A DNA stretch of 64,000 nt from Polycladidibacter stylochi (lineage in GTDB: Bacteria > Pseudomonadota > Alphaproteobacteria > Rhizobiales > Stappiaceae). Positions within the stretch are counted from its first letter, which is position 1. Each line of letters opens with the position of its first letter. Below are positions 28,180 to 38,009 of this stretch, one piece after another. The stretch is taken from positions 248,001 through 312,000 of the forward strand of contig NZ_LLWE01000018.1 of assembly GCF_001562055.1 (NCBI RefSeq). The letters are read 5' to 3'. The notes under the pieces were generated by a model that worked only from the letters and a program-made list of their open reading frames with translations, had not been told where the DNA came from and made no database searches. The translations under genes and the position numbers were made by a program.

Positions 28180-29388
28180 CTATTCGCTCAATCGCAGGGC
28201 ACTATGCCACTCACCTGCTTTAGCTTGTGGGGCAAAGGGGGGGCGAATGATTAGGGCATGGGCCTGTGAAAATACCGAGAGCACCGAAGAATCCTGATTG
28301 TCAAAAGGTTCGGCGCACAGCTCGCCCTGCACGTTGGTGTGTAGCGCGGCGCGCATGTAATCCTGCCGCTGGTCGTTTGCCTTGATAGGTTTGGTGAGTT
28401 TCACCGCAACCTCTGTTTGTTGCGGGCTGGTGTTGCCAGACATTTTGGCAAGTAGAGGGCGCATGAAAAGTAGCGCGCACACCAATGCCGAAACCGGATT
28501 GCCGGGGAGGCCCAGCACCTGCATAGGACCAATATTTCCTGCCATGAGCGGTTTACCCGGACGCATAGCGATGCGCCAAAAATCGAGCTGCATGCCCTGT
28601 TCGCCCAATACTGATTGAATGTGGTCGTGGTCGCCTACGGATGCGCCGCCCAGTGTTACGAGTAAATCGGCATTGGCGCGCATGGCTTGCTTCACTTTTT
28701 CCGTGATGTCTTGCTTATCATCGCGGGCAATGCCCAGCATGAGCACATCGGCCCCCATATTACGGGCCAGTTCGGCCACACCTACCTGATTGGAGGCGAT
28801 GATCTGATTGGGTCCGGGTTCTTGTCCCGGTTCAACCAGTTCGTCGCCATTGGCAAGGATCGCCACAAGGGGCTTTTTGTAGACTGGGACTTGTGCGATG
28901 TTCATGGCTGCGAGCAGGGAAAGTTGGCGAAAACCGAGCTTGTCACCAGCACTCAACAGCACTTCATCTTTCTTGAAGTCAAGGCCAGCAGGGCGAATAA
29001 ACTTACTCTGTGGGACTGTTTCATTGACGGTGAGGGTGCTGCCATTGCGGCTGGCATTTTCTTGAATCAAAATGGCATCGGCACCGGCTGGCACGGGGGC
29101 ACCGGTGAAAATGCGCAGCGCCTGACCGCGTTGTAGCTGTCCGTCAAAGTTATGGCCTGCCGCCGCCTCGCCAACCACTTCCAGCATAGCACCTTGTGTG
29201 CAATCGGCCGCGATGACCGCATAGCCATCCATAGCAGAAGCGCTAAAGGGGGGCTGGGTGCGGGTAGCGGCCATATCCTTGGCTAAAATCCGTTCGCCGC
29301 CACTTGCTAAAGGCACTGTTTGCGTTGGCATGGTGGCCACATTTTGCAAGAGGCGTTGGTGGGCTTCTTCAATGCTGATCAAAGTCAT
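28180..29388 (-). CDS. moeA: Molybdopterin molybdenumtransferase MoeA
   Basis: Inserts molybdate into adenylylated molybdopterin to complete the molybdenum cofactor. Family motifs are visible: PPFSASAMDGYAV near residue 45, GAPVPAGADAILIQE near 95, VTLGGASVGDHDHI in the MoCF-binding domain and VLGLPGNPVSALVC. ATG 29388 has AAAGG upstream, giving 402 residues; a 27-codon upstream extension is unsupported. moaC lies upstream on the same strand, separated by a 160-bp dispersed repeat, followed by trpC and trpD. This is the standard alphaproteobacterial order. Confidence 0.95.
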   Translation of the reverse strand: MTLISIEEAHQRLLQNVATMPTQTVPLASGGERILAKDMAATRTQPPFSASAMDGYAVIAADCTQGAMLEVVGEAAAGHNFDGQLQRGQALRIFTGAPVPAGADAILIQENASRNGSTLTVNETVPQSKFIRPAGLDFKKDEVLLSAGDKLGFRQLSLLAAMNIAQVPVYKKPLVAILANGDELVEPGQEPGPNQIIASNQVGVAELARNMGADVLMLGIARDDKQDITEKVKQAMRANADLLVTLGGASVGDHDHIQSVLGEQGMQLDFWRIAMRPGKPLMAGNIGPMQVLGLPGNPVSALVCALLFMRPLLAKMSGNTSPQQTEVAVKLTKPIKANDQRQDYMRAALHTNVQGELCAEPFDNQDSSVLSVFSQAHALIIRPPFAPQAKAGEWHSALRLSE

Positions 29389-29440
29389 GCTAGTGCCTTT
29401 AGTTTTATGGGCAGATAGAAATAGTTGGAGGAACGAGTAA

Positions 29441-29600
29441 AGCAGTTTGCTTTTCATAGAAGCGCTCAAACTGCTTTAACCTTTTATTTTAACGCGTATT
29501 CCTATCCGAAAACCGCTAGGCGCTTATCGGGAATACGCTTTTTTGTGGCGCGTATTCTTATCCGAAAACCGCTAGGCACTTTTCGGGAATACGCTCTAGC
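29441..29600. repeat. Dispersed intergenic element, copy C, with duplicated second hairpin
   Basis: Module 1 is GCAGTTTGC (29442) with CAAACTGC. It is followed by two nearly identical copies of module 2, at about 29492-29539 and 29548-29595, each GCGTATTC...GAATACGC with the CCGAAAACCGCTAGGC core. The element fills the moaC-moeA gap and ends directly at the moaC stop codon. Confidence 0.88.
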
Positions 29601-29601
29601 T

Positions 29602-30117
29602 TTAAAGGTCACGCTCGGCCAAAAAATGGCCGGATTTGCCGCCTGCTTTTTCCAGCAGCTTGATATCTTCCATTATCATCGAGCGGTCAACGGCTTTTGC
29701 CATGTCGTAGATGGTCAGGCAGGCAACAGAGGCCGCGGTGAGAGCCTCCATTTCAATGCCGGTCTGGCCAGTGACTTTGGCCATCACTTCAACCTCAATA
29801 CCCGGTAAATCGGGTAGGGGAGTGAAATCCACTGTCACTTTTGAAAGGGGCAACGGGTGGCAAAGGGGGATCAGCTCATGGGTACGTTTGGCGGCCATTA
29901 TGGCTGCAATGCGGGCGGTGGCAAGGACATCGCCCTTTTTCGCGTTGCCGGAAAGAATGAGATCCAGTGTTGCTTTTTGCATGCGCACACGGCCACCGGC
30001 TCTGGCAATGCGTGAGGTGTGAGCCTTTTGCGAGACATCCACCATATGGGCCGCGCCGGTTTCATCCAAATGGGTCAGGTTGTCGGCGAGCGGGGCTTGC
30101 TTGTTTTCTTGGCACAT
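29602..30117 (-). CDS. moaC: Cyclic pyranopterin monophosphate synthase MoaC
   Basis: With MoaA converts GTP to cyclic pyranopterin monophosphate, the first stage of molybdenum cofactor synthesis. The protein has 171 residues with [18 protein letters not shown] at the N-terminus, [14 protein letters not shown] (active-site region), [19 protein letters not shown] and [10 protein letters not shown]. All are conserved family blocks, so it is full length. The Shine-Dalgarno is weak. It lies downstream of trpC, 60 bases away, and the two are probably cotranscribed. Confidence 0.96.
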   Translation of the reverse strand: MCQENKQAPLADNLTHLDETGAAHMVDVSQKAHTSRIARAGGRVRMQKATLDLILSGNAKKGDVLATARIAAIMAAKRTHELIPLCHPLPLSKVTVDFTPLPDLPGIEVEVMAKVTGQTGIEMEALTAASVACLTIYDMAKAVDRSMIMEDIKLLEKAGGKSGHFLAERDL

Positions 30118-30177
30118 GTGATTGCTCTAATCTATTCTATTTATCGCTACATAAAGACTACATAAAGTTCTTGCAGG

Positions 30178-30969
30178 TTATTTGGCAAGCAGATTTCGGG
30201 TGGCCGTTTCAACATCCTCTTGGCGCATCAAACTCTCACCGATCAAGAATGTTTCAATATTCACAGCGGCCATTTGAGCCAAGTCTTGCGGTGTAAATAG
30301 CCCAGATTCGCCAACTATTATGCGCTCCTGCGGGATCATGGGTGCAAGGCGTTTGCTGGTTTCCAGCGAAGTTTCGAATGTTTTTAAATTGCGGTTGTTG
30401 ATGCCGACAAGAGGTGAGTTGAGCTTAAGCGCCCGTTCCAGCTCTTCTTCGTTATGCACTTCGAGCAGTACATCCATACCAAGCGCTATGGCGGTGTCTT
30501 CCAGATCCTTGGCTGTCGCGTCATCAACAGCGGCCAAGATAATCAAGATGCAATCGGCTCCCCATGCGCGGGCTTCCAGCACTTGATAGGGGTCATAGAG
30601 GAAATCTTTGCGCAGAACGGGAATTTTTACTGCGCTACGCGCTGCTACCAAGTATTCCGGTGCCCCTTGAAATGAGGGGCCATCGGTGAGAACGGAAAGG
30701 CAGGCGGCGCCGCCATCTTCATAGGCTTTTGCCAAGAGGGGCGGGTTGAAGTCTTCTCGGATCAAACCTTTAGAAGGGCTGGCCTTTTTTACTTCTGCAA
30801 TGAGGGCATAGGCGCCTTCTTGATGTTTTTTGCGCAAGGCGGCGGCAAAGCCGCGTGGCAAGGTGGCCGCTTCTGCCTGTGCACGCAAGCTGGTAAGGGG
30901 GACATTTGCCTTGGCAGTTGCTATTTCCTCGCGTTTATATGCTTCGATTTTTTTTAGAATATCGGCCAT
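30178..30969 (-). CDS. trpC: Indole-3-glycerol phosphate synthase
   Basis: TIM-barrel enzyme of tryptophan synthesis that closes the indole ring. The 263-residue protein contains [19 protein letters not shown] (catalytic lysine region), [48 protein letters not shown] and [14 protein letters not shown]. It is a monofunctional TrpC, not fused to TrpF. trpD lies directly upstream on the same strand, with a 36-base gap, and moaC downstream. Confidence 0.97.
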   Translation of the reverse strand: MADILKKIEAYKREEIATAKANVPLTSLRAQAEAATLPRGFAAALRKKHQEGAYALIAEVKKASPSKGLIREDFNPPLLAKAYEDGGAACLSVLTDGPSFQGAPEYLVAARSAVKIPVLRKDFLYDPYQVLEARAWGADCILIILAAVDDATAKDLEDTAIALGMDVLLEVHNEEELERALKLNSPLVGINNRNLKTFETSLETSKRLAPMIPQERIIVGESGLFTPQDLAQMAAVNIETFLIGESLMRQEDVETATRNLLAK

Positions 30970-31005
30970 GATTTATTGATCTGCTGTTCTCTTGCGCTGC
31001 TATGC

Positions 31006-32019
31006 TTAAGTGTTGGAGACTTCAACCAGTTTATTGAGGTGCTGCAATGCACTGCCGTTATCGATTGAATCGGCTGCTACCGCCACACCATCTTTCAAGG
31101 TTGGTACTTCATCGGCAACAATAAGGCTTGCGGCGGCGTTGAGCAAAACAATGTCACGGTATGCATTGCGCTCGCCTTCCAGTACAGCTCGTAGGGCCGC
31201 GGCATTTTCCTCTGGTAAGCCACCCTTTAAATCTTGCGGGTCGGCTTGTGGCAGGCCAGCATCTTGTGGCGAAATGGTGAAGGTTTTAATGGTGCCACCA
31301 CGTAATTCGGCCACTTGGGTTGGTCCTGTTGTGGTGATTTCGTCCAGTCCATCGCTACCATGAACCACCCAGGCCCGCTCAGTGCCGAGCTGGTTTAAGG
31401 TCTGTGCGAGTGGTACCACCCATTGTGGGGCGAATACACCAGTCATTTGCTGTTTTACGCCGGCCGGGTTGGCAAGTGGTCCAAGTAAGTTGAAAATGGT
31501 TCTGGTACCCAGTTCCATACGGGCGGGGCCCACATGTTTCATGGCGCTGTGGTGGTTGGGTGCAAACATAAAGCCAATGCCGGCTTGTTTGATACAATTG
31601 GATATCTGGTCGGCGGTACAATCGAGGTTGATTCCCAATTGTGCCAAGGCCTCGGCTGAGCCGGATTTTGAGGAGAGCGAGCGGTTGCCGTGTTTGGCAA
31701 CGGGCAAGCCACAACCAGCGACCACAAAAGCGGTGCAGGTTGAGATGTTGTAGGTACCGGAAGAATCGCCGCCAGTGCCGACAATATCAATGGCGTTTTC
31801 GGGTGCATCCACACGCAGCATTTTGGCGCGCATGGTGTCCACAGCAGCTGAGATTTCGTCAATGGTCTCGCCGCGAATACGAAGACCCATCAAGAAACCG
31901 CCGATCTGTGCCGGAGTTGCTTCGCCTGACATAATGATTTCAAAGGCTTCGCGTGCTTGTTCGCGGTTGAGATTGTGCCCATTGGCAATCGTGTCAATGT
32001 GACTTTTAAGTGTGGACAT
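31006..32019 (-). CDS. trpD: Anthranilate phosphoribosyltransferase
   Basis: Transfers phosphoribosyl from PRPP to anthranilate, the second step of tryptophan synthesis. The 337-residue protein has the substrate-binding glycine loop [38 protein letters not shown], the [17 protein letters not shown] block and [15 protein letters not shown]. It is not fused to a glutamine amidotransferase domain. It starts a trpD-trpC-moaC-moeA run on the minus strand. The preceding ppi gene is closed off by an intrinsic terminator just upstream, so trpD needs its own promoter or read-through. Confidence 0.97.
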   Translation of the reverse strand: MSTLKSHIDTIANGHNLNREQAREAFEIIMSGEATPAQIGGFLMGLRIRGETIDEISAAVDTMRAKMLRVDAPENAIDIVGTGGDSSGTYNISTCTAFVVAGCGLPVAKHGNRSLSSKSGSAEALAQLGINLDCTADQISNCIKQAGIGFMFAPNHHSAMKHVGPARMELGTRTIFNLLGPLANPAGVKQQMTGVFAPQWVVPLAQTLNQLGTERAWVVHGSDGLDEITTTGPTQVAELRGGTIKTFTISPQDAGLPQADPQDLKGGLPEENAAALRAVLEGERNAYRDIVLLNAAASLIVADEVPTLKDGVAVAADSIDNGSALQHLNKLVEVSNT

Positions 32020-32040
32020 GGTTTTGGCTCCCCGCGATAC

Positions 32041-32072
32041 AAAAACTACCCCGCCATAACAGGCGGAGTAGT
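32041..32072 (-). terminator. Intrinsic terminator after the ppiD-like gene
   Basis: On the minus strand ACTACTCCGCC pairs with GGCGGGGTAGT (one G-T wobble, 6-base loop), followed by TTTTTG. It sits 10 bases beyond the stop of the ppiD-like gene and ahead of trpD. Confidence 0.8.
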
Positions 32073-32082
32073 GCGTTTTTAC

Positions 32083-33975
32083 TTACTGAGTATTGCCCAG
32101 ACCTGAGACGCGGGCCAAATTTGCCTGATTGATGGTCACACCAACACGTTTTTGGATTTCACCCACATAGAGATTACCCATGGAGCCTTCCAGTTGGCGG
32201 CTGATTTCTGCTTTGAGTGGTGCATTCTCTTTCGCATTTGCGACAAACGGGGCAATGGTCTCACTGACTGCATTGATCAGCAGGCGCGAGCCATTATTGC
32301 CATTTACCTGTGCAAACAGGCCGGTTGGGCCCGAGAAAGCCGCGGCCACAGCTTCTTGGGTCAAGTCACCCTTTGGCTGTTCACGGGTGACATCCTTTAG
32401 TGTTTGAACCGTAAGGTTTTGCTCTTTGGCAATTTGCGCCAGAGAAGTGCCGGCATCGAGTTTTTTCAATAACTCTTCGGCCTGTTTGGCGAGAAGTTCA
32501 GCGCGGCGCTTTTTCATGAAGTCGGCGGTTACTTTGCTATGGACTTCATCAAGGCTGCGATCTCTGGCGGGCTCTACCTTGGTGAGCTCATACCAAATAA
32601 AGCCGTTATTGCCGGTTTCTACTGGGTCGTTTTCGCTATCAAGTTCACTGTCAAAAGTAGCTTTAATAAGCTTGCCCTGTTCTGGCAGCTTGACAGTCTT
32701 TTCTTCTTTGGTGTTACCCGTGTTGTCGAAAAGAGCAGATTGAGTGATCGCCAGGCTAAAGCGTTTGGCGACTTCATCTAAAGTACTGCCACCAGCGCGG
32801 GCATCTTCAATTTCGTTATAGATGGCGTCGATTTCACTGGCGGCTTCTGCGGCTGCCAGCTGTTGGCGCAACTCTTTCGCAACATCTTCATAGGGAATTG
32901 CTTGCTCTGGATTGATGGCTGCAACATTGATGATGGCCGTGGTGAACGTGCCTTCTATTATCTCACTGGATTGGCCTTGCTTAAGGCTAAATGCAGCATC
33001 GGCAACGGCTTTATCAATAAAGTCGCTTTTTTTCATCATACCAAGATCGATATCTTTCAGGGTATGGCCTTGCTCTTTTACAACTTGCGTAAACGGGGTG
33101 CCTGCCTTTAGCTGCTCTTCTGCTGCTTGCGCTGCATCTTTGCTGGCAAAGGAGAGTTGGTATACTTGGCGGCGCTCTTCTTGAACTCTGCTGTCCTTTG
33201 TGCGCTCGTATTCGGCTTTAACGTCTTCTTCGTTGATATCTTCTGGCTTTGCCAAGGTGCTGGCGGTTAGCTCCAAATATTTGACGGAGCGGTATTCAGG
33301 GGCGCGGTAGCTGGCCAGATTATCCTTAAAGTAGGTTTGCAGCTCTTCATCGCTCGGCGCTTTAACAAAAGGCAATGTTTCGGGCGTTAGTACCAGATAA
33401 TCAATGGTACGGGCCTGGGCGCGGTATGTGTGCATGGCTTTTACCAGCATTTGTGGCGGAGTGAAGCCGCCAAGCAGTGCTGCGACCAGCTGCTGGCGTT
33501 GTGCTACGTCCATTTGCTCACTGACGAAGCGGTCTTCTGTCATGTTGTTGGCGTAGAGCACTTGCTGCATGCGTGAGCGGTCAAATTTGCCGTTTAGCCC
33601 TTGGAACATCGGGTTTTCGTGAATGGTTTTAACGATCGCAGCATCAGAAACGCCCACTTTAAGCTGGGCTGCCTCATCGTTGAGAGCTGCATCTGTGACC
33701 AGTGTGGACAATACGCGCTGTGGAATGCCGAAAGCTGCGCCCTGTTGCGGGGTCAGTGGCTGGCCAATCTGGCGGGAGAGTGTTTCCAGCTGGCGCTGGT
33801 ACTCCTGCTGGAACTGGGTGGCAGAGATTTCTGTCTTACCAACTTTGGCGACAGCGTTGGATCCCAGTCCGGTAAATACATCGGCAATGCCCCACACGGC
33901 AAAGCTTAAAACAAGCAGTCCAATAAGAATCTTGGCAGCCCATGATCCGGCGCCTTGGCGCAGCGCGTCCAGCAT
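32083..33975 (-). CDS. PpiD/SurA-type periplasmic peptidyl-prolyl isomerase and chaperone
   Basis: A 630-residue inner-membrane-anchored folding factor. A single N-terminal membrane helix (about residues 12-35) is followed by a SurA-like N-domain (VAKVGKTEISATQFQQEYQR; RVLSTLVTDAALNDEA). A parvulin-like domain spans about 260-360 (YQLSFASKDAAQAAEEQL), and a second chaperone-like region follows. Proteins of this layout in Hyphomicrobiales occupy exactly this place beside tpiA and trpD. Parvulin catalytic residues are not obvious, so it may act mainly as a chaperone for outer-membrane and periplasmic proteins. Confidence 0.88.
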   Translation of the reverse strand: MLDALRQGAGSWAAKILIGLLVLSFAVWGIADVFTGLGSNAVAKVGKTEISATQFQQEYQRQLETLSRQIGQPLTPQQGAAFGIPQRVLSTLVTDAALNDEAAQLKVGVSDAAIVKTIHENPMFQGLNGKFDRSRMQQVLYANNMTEDRFVSEQMDVAQRQQLVAALLGGFTPPQMLVKAMHTYRAQARTIDYLVLTPETLPFVKAPSDEELQTYFKDNLASYRAPEYRSVKYLELTASTLAKPEDINEEDVKAEYERTKDSRVQEERRQVYQLSFASKDAAQAAEEQLKAGTPFTQVVKEQGHTLKDIDLGMMKKSDFIDKAVADAAFSLKQGQSSEIIEGTFTTAIINVAAINPEQAIPYEDVAKELRQQLAAAEAASEIDAIYNEIEDARAGGSTLDEVAKRFSLAITQSALFDNTGNTKEEKTVKLPEQGKLIKATFDSELDSENDPVETGNNGFIWYELTKVEPARDRSLDEVHSKVTADFMKKRRAELLAKQAEELLKKLDAGTSLAQIAKEQNLTVQTLKDVTREQPKGDLTQEAVAAAFSGPTGLFAQVNGNNGSRLLINAVSETIAPFVANAKENAPLKAEISRQLEGSMGNLYVGEIQKRVGVTINQANLARVSGLGNTQ

Positions 33976-34470
33976 ATTAAATATCCGTTTCTCTTGGTTG
34001 ATATGGCAAGAACCTGCCTGCCATATACAATAAAAAGCTGGCAGATCATAATGAGCCAGCGCTTCTAGGGCAAGCTAATGTCGGCTTGTGTGGGTAACCA
34101 TCCTCATTTGTTTTGGATAGTCGTTGCCTTCACGCGGTCAAGTGGGCCTGAAAGCGAGGCTGGAGTTGTGAAAAATAGCGCTTGGTGTAAAGGTTTGCAG
34201 GTCAAAGCGCCACAAGAGATGTTTGGTCGCATTGTTTTCACGTTGTTGTGTTCTTAATCAACCATAGGTGAAAGATGTAATACCTTTCAACGGCTCGTTC
34301 ATGAGTGTTGCATGCTATGGCGGTCCTTTGCTATGGGGCTAGTAGAGCAGCGTTGAGCGGGCGGTTTTGGCCAGTGAAGACGGCTGCTTTGGAGCCGGTT
34401 TTCTATTTGATAGATCTTGTATCATTTGGGAGCCGGGCAATTTGAAACTGACAACTGGGAGCATGATCCT
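33976..34470. other. Intergenic region between divergent ppiD-like and tpiA genes
   Basis: 495 bases with no convincing gene. It should contain both divergent promoters. No recognised operator or RNA element was found. Confidence 0.5.
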
Positions 34471-35217
34471 ATGACAATTCGTCCGCTTGTTGCTGGCAAC
34501 TGGAAAATGAATGGCCTGAAAGCCGCGCTAGAAGAGTTGAAGGCAATGGATGCAGGTTACACTGCTGAATTGAAAGACAAGGTTGAGCTGCTCATTTGTC
34601 CTTCTGCTATGTTGGTTGCACAGGCCGCTGATACGGCAAGTTTTGCTATTGGTGCACAAGACTGTCATGCCGCTGCTTCTGGTGCGCATACCGGTGATGT
34701 TGCTGCAGAAATGGTTAAGGATGCTGGGGCTTCCTACGTGATTTTGGGGCACTCCGAGCGCCGCACCGACCATGGTGAGAGTGATGCGGAAGTGCGGGCA
34801 AAAACCGAAGCTGCATGGCGTGCTGGCTTGGTTGCTGTTGTTTGCGTTGGCGAAGTGGAAGCTGAACGTAAAGCCGGTAAAGCTGTGGATGTTGTCGCGC
34901 AACAACTTGCTGATTCTCTGCCTGATGGTGTGAGCGCTGAAAATACTGTTGTGGCCTATGAACCTGTATGGGCAATCGGCACCGGTTTGACACCAACCGC
35001 ACAGGATGTGGAAGAAATCCACACTGCTGCGCGTGAGCGTCTTGTGGCGCGTTTTGGTGCTGAAGGTGAAAAAATCCGCATTCTTTATGGTGGTTCTGTG
35101 AAGCCTGCCAATGCAAAAGAGCTGCTTTCTGTTGCGAATGTGAATGGTGCGCTTGTGGGTGGTGCCAGCCTGAAGGCAACCGATTTCCTTGGTATTGCCC
35201 AGAGCTATTTGGGTTAA
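34471..35217 (+). CDS. tpiA: Triosephosphate isomerase
   Basis: Interconverts dihydroxyacetone phosphate and glyceraldehyde 3-phosphate in glycolysis and gluconeogenesis. The 248-residue TIM barrel shows VAGNWKMNG (catalytic lysine), [16 protein letters not shown] (catalytic histidine), [17 protein letters not shown] (catalytic glutamate) and [16 protein letters not shown] (phosphate binding). ATG 34471 has GGGAG 9 bases upstream; an earlier in-frame start at 34417 lacks homology. secG and pyrG follow on the same strand, as is usual in this order. Confidence 0.98.
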   Translation: MTIRPLVAGNWKMNGLKAALEELKAMDAGYTAELKDKVELLICPSAMLVAQAADTASFAIGAQDCHAAASGAHTGDVAAEMVKDAGASYVILGHSERRTDHGESDAEVRAKTEAAWRAGLVAVVCVGEVEAERKAGKAVDVVAQQLADSLPDGVSAENTVVAYEPVWAIGTGLTPTAQDVEEIHTAARERLVARFGAEGEKIRILYGGSVKPANAKELLSVANVNGALVGGASLKATDFLGIAQSYLG

Positions 35218-35316
35218 AAAGCGCCAATTTACCAATTTGCTGTTGTTTGAGGGTAGAATTGCGGGAAAATTTCCGCTAGAAAGCGCTGAAATCAACTTTA
35301 ATACCTACGGATACCT

Positions 35317-35676
35317 ATGGAAACCGTTCTAATTGTAATTCACCTGTTGGTCGTGCTTGGCATGATTGTTCTGGTGCTGCTTCAACGTTCTGAAGGCGGC
35401 GCGCTGGGTATGGGCGGCGGCGGTGGTGGTTTGATGACCAGCCGTGGCACTGCCAATGTTTTAACACGTGGTACGGCAATACTGGCTGCAATCTTTTTTG
35501 TGACCTCGTTGAGCCTCACCTTGTTGCATCGCTGGGATAACCGTCCTGCTGATCTGCTGGATAATATTCCTGCCGCGAGTGAAACAACTGGCGAAGGCGA
35601 AGATGCCAAGGGTCTGCTGGATGCTTTGAAAAAGCAGAGCACACCAGAAGGTCCACAGGTTCCTGCGGCACAATAG
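35317..35676 (+). CDS. secG: Preprotein translocase subunit SecG
   Basis: Small subunit of the SecYEG translocon. The 119-residue protein has two membrane helices (about residues 3-21 and 52-70) around the conserved cytoplasmic loop VLLQRSEGGALGMGGG. A charged, proline-ending tail follows. It sits between tpiA and pyrG and is followed by a hairpin that probably ends its transcript. Confidence 0.95.
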   Translation: METVLIVIHLLVVLGMIVLVLLQRSEGGALGMGGGGGGLMTSRGTANVLTRGTAILAAIFFVTSLSLTLLHRWDNRPADLLDNIPAASETTGEGEDAKGLLDALKKQSTPEGPQVPAAQ

Positions 35677-35738
35677 AGTGGTCCGCAAGGTCCGTTTCCT
35701 ATGATTTTCCGCAGTTTGCGGGATCTATAAAATTCATG

Positions 35739-35768
35739 GGCACCGTGGTTTTTATCACGGTGCCTGTA
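35739..35768 (+). terminator. Terminator-like hairpin between secG and pyrG
   Basis: A perfect 9-bp stem, GGCACCGTG with CACGGTGCC, and an 8-base loop are followed by a broken T-rich tail (TGTAATTTTG). It lies 63 bases after the secG stop and could attenuate read-through into pyrG. Confidence 0.6.
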
Positions 35769-35827
35769 ATTTTGCGTTTAATGACAATAAGAGCTGACAA
35801 GCTCGTTAACAAGCAAATCGGTAGTGA

Positions 35828-37459
<1,632 letters not shown>

Positions 37460-37519
37460 GGGGACTAAAATAGCGGGTCTTTCATCGCGAAGGCTCTACA
37501 GTTTATCTCTGTAAATTTT

Positions 37520-37542
37520 AAAGGGGCCTTGTGCCCCTTTTT
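37520..37542 (+). terminator. Intrinsic terminator of pyrG
   Basis: AAAGGGGC pairs with GCCCCTTT around a CTTGT loop, followed by TT. It is a classic short GC stem with a T tail, 60 bases after the stop. Confidence 0.85.
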
Positions 37543-37561
37543 GCATTACTACGCTATTAAT

Positions 37562-37664
37562 GCAGTTTGCTATTTCATCGAGGCGCTCAAACTGCTTTAG
37601 TCTATTATTTTGACGCGTATTCTAACCTGAAAACTGCTGGCGCTTTTCTAGAATACGCTCTAAC
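37562..37664. repeat. Dispersed two-hairpin intergenic element, copy D
   Basis: Module 1 is GCAGTTTGC with CAAACTGC. Module 2 is GCGTATTC...GAATACGC, with a diverged core (CTGAAAACTGCTGGCGC, then TTTTCTA) compared with the other copies. It is the most degraded member of the family, directly after the pyrG terminator. Confidence 0.82.
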
Positions 37665-38009
37665 GAAGTGATGATTTGGGATTAAGAAATCTTTAAATAA
37701 ATTGAATCAAATAATCTACTTTAGTTATTGATTTTGCTGAAGTTTTGTAAGTTTTTTGCTTTGATTTTTGTTGAGCGGTCACCCTTTATTTAATAGGAGC
37801 CGTGCGGTTGCTATTTTGATTCAGGTAATTGATTTAACTTATTGATATATATAGATAATGCGATTGAGTTTTTGATTCAGCCTATTCGTAATTATACCCC
37901 TTTTGAATTTCATAGGATTATCCTTGGCATGACCCCTTAGGTTTGGGCTGATAGGCTATTTTGAAGGTTTATTACCGCCCAGAAGGTTGTGTATGCGTCG
38001 GGGCATATT

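Larger units (their letters stand above)
37460..38009. other. Intergenic region between pyrG and the TolC-like gene
   Basis: 550 bases that hold the pyrG terminator, copy D of the dispersed repeat, and about 320 bases of AT-rich DNA before the TolC-like gene. No gene is seen. The marked drop in GC content upstream of the secretion genes would fit a horizontally acquired or fast-evolving segment starting here. Confidence 0.5.
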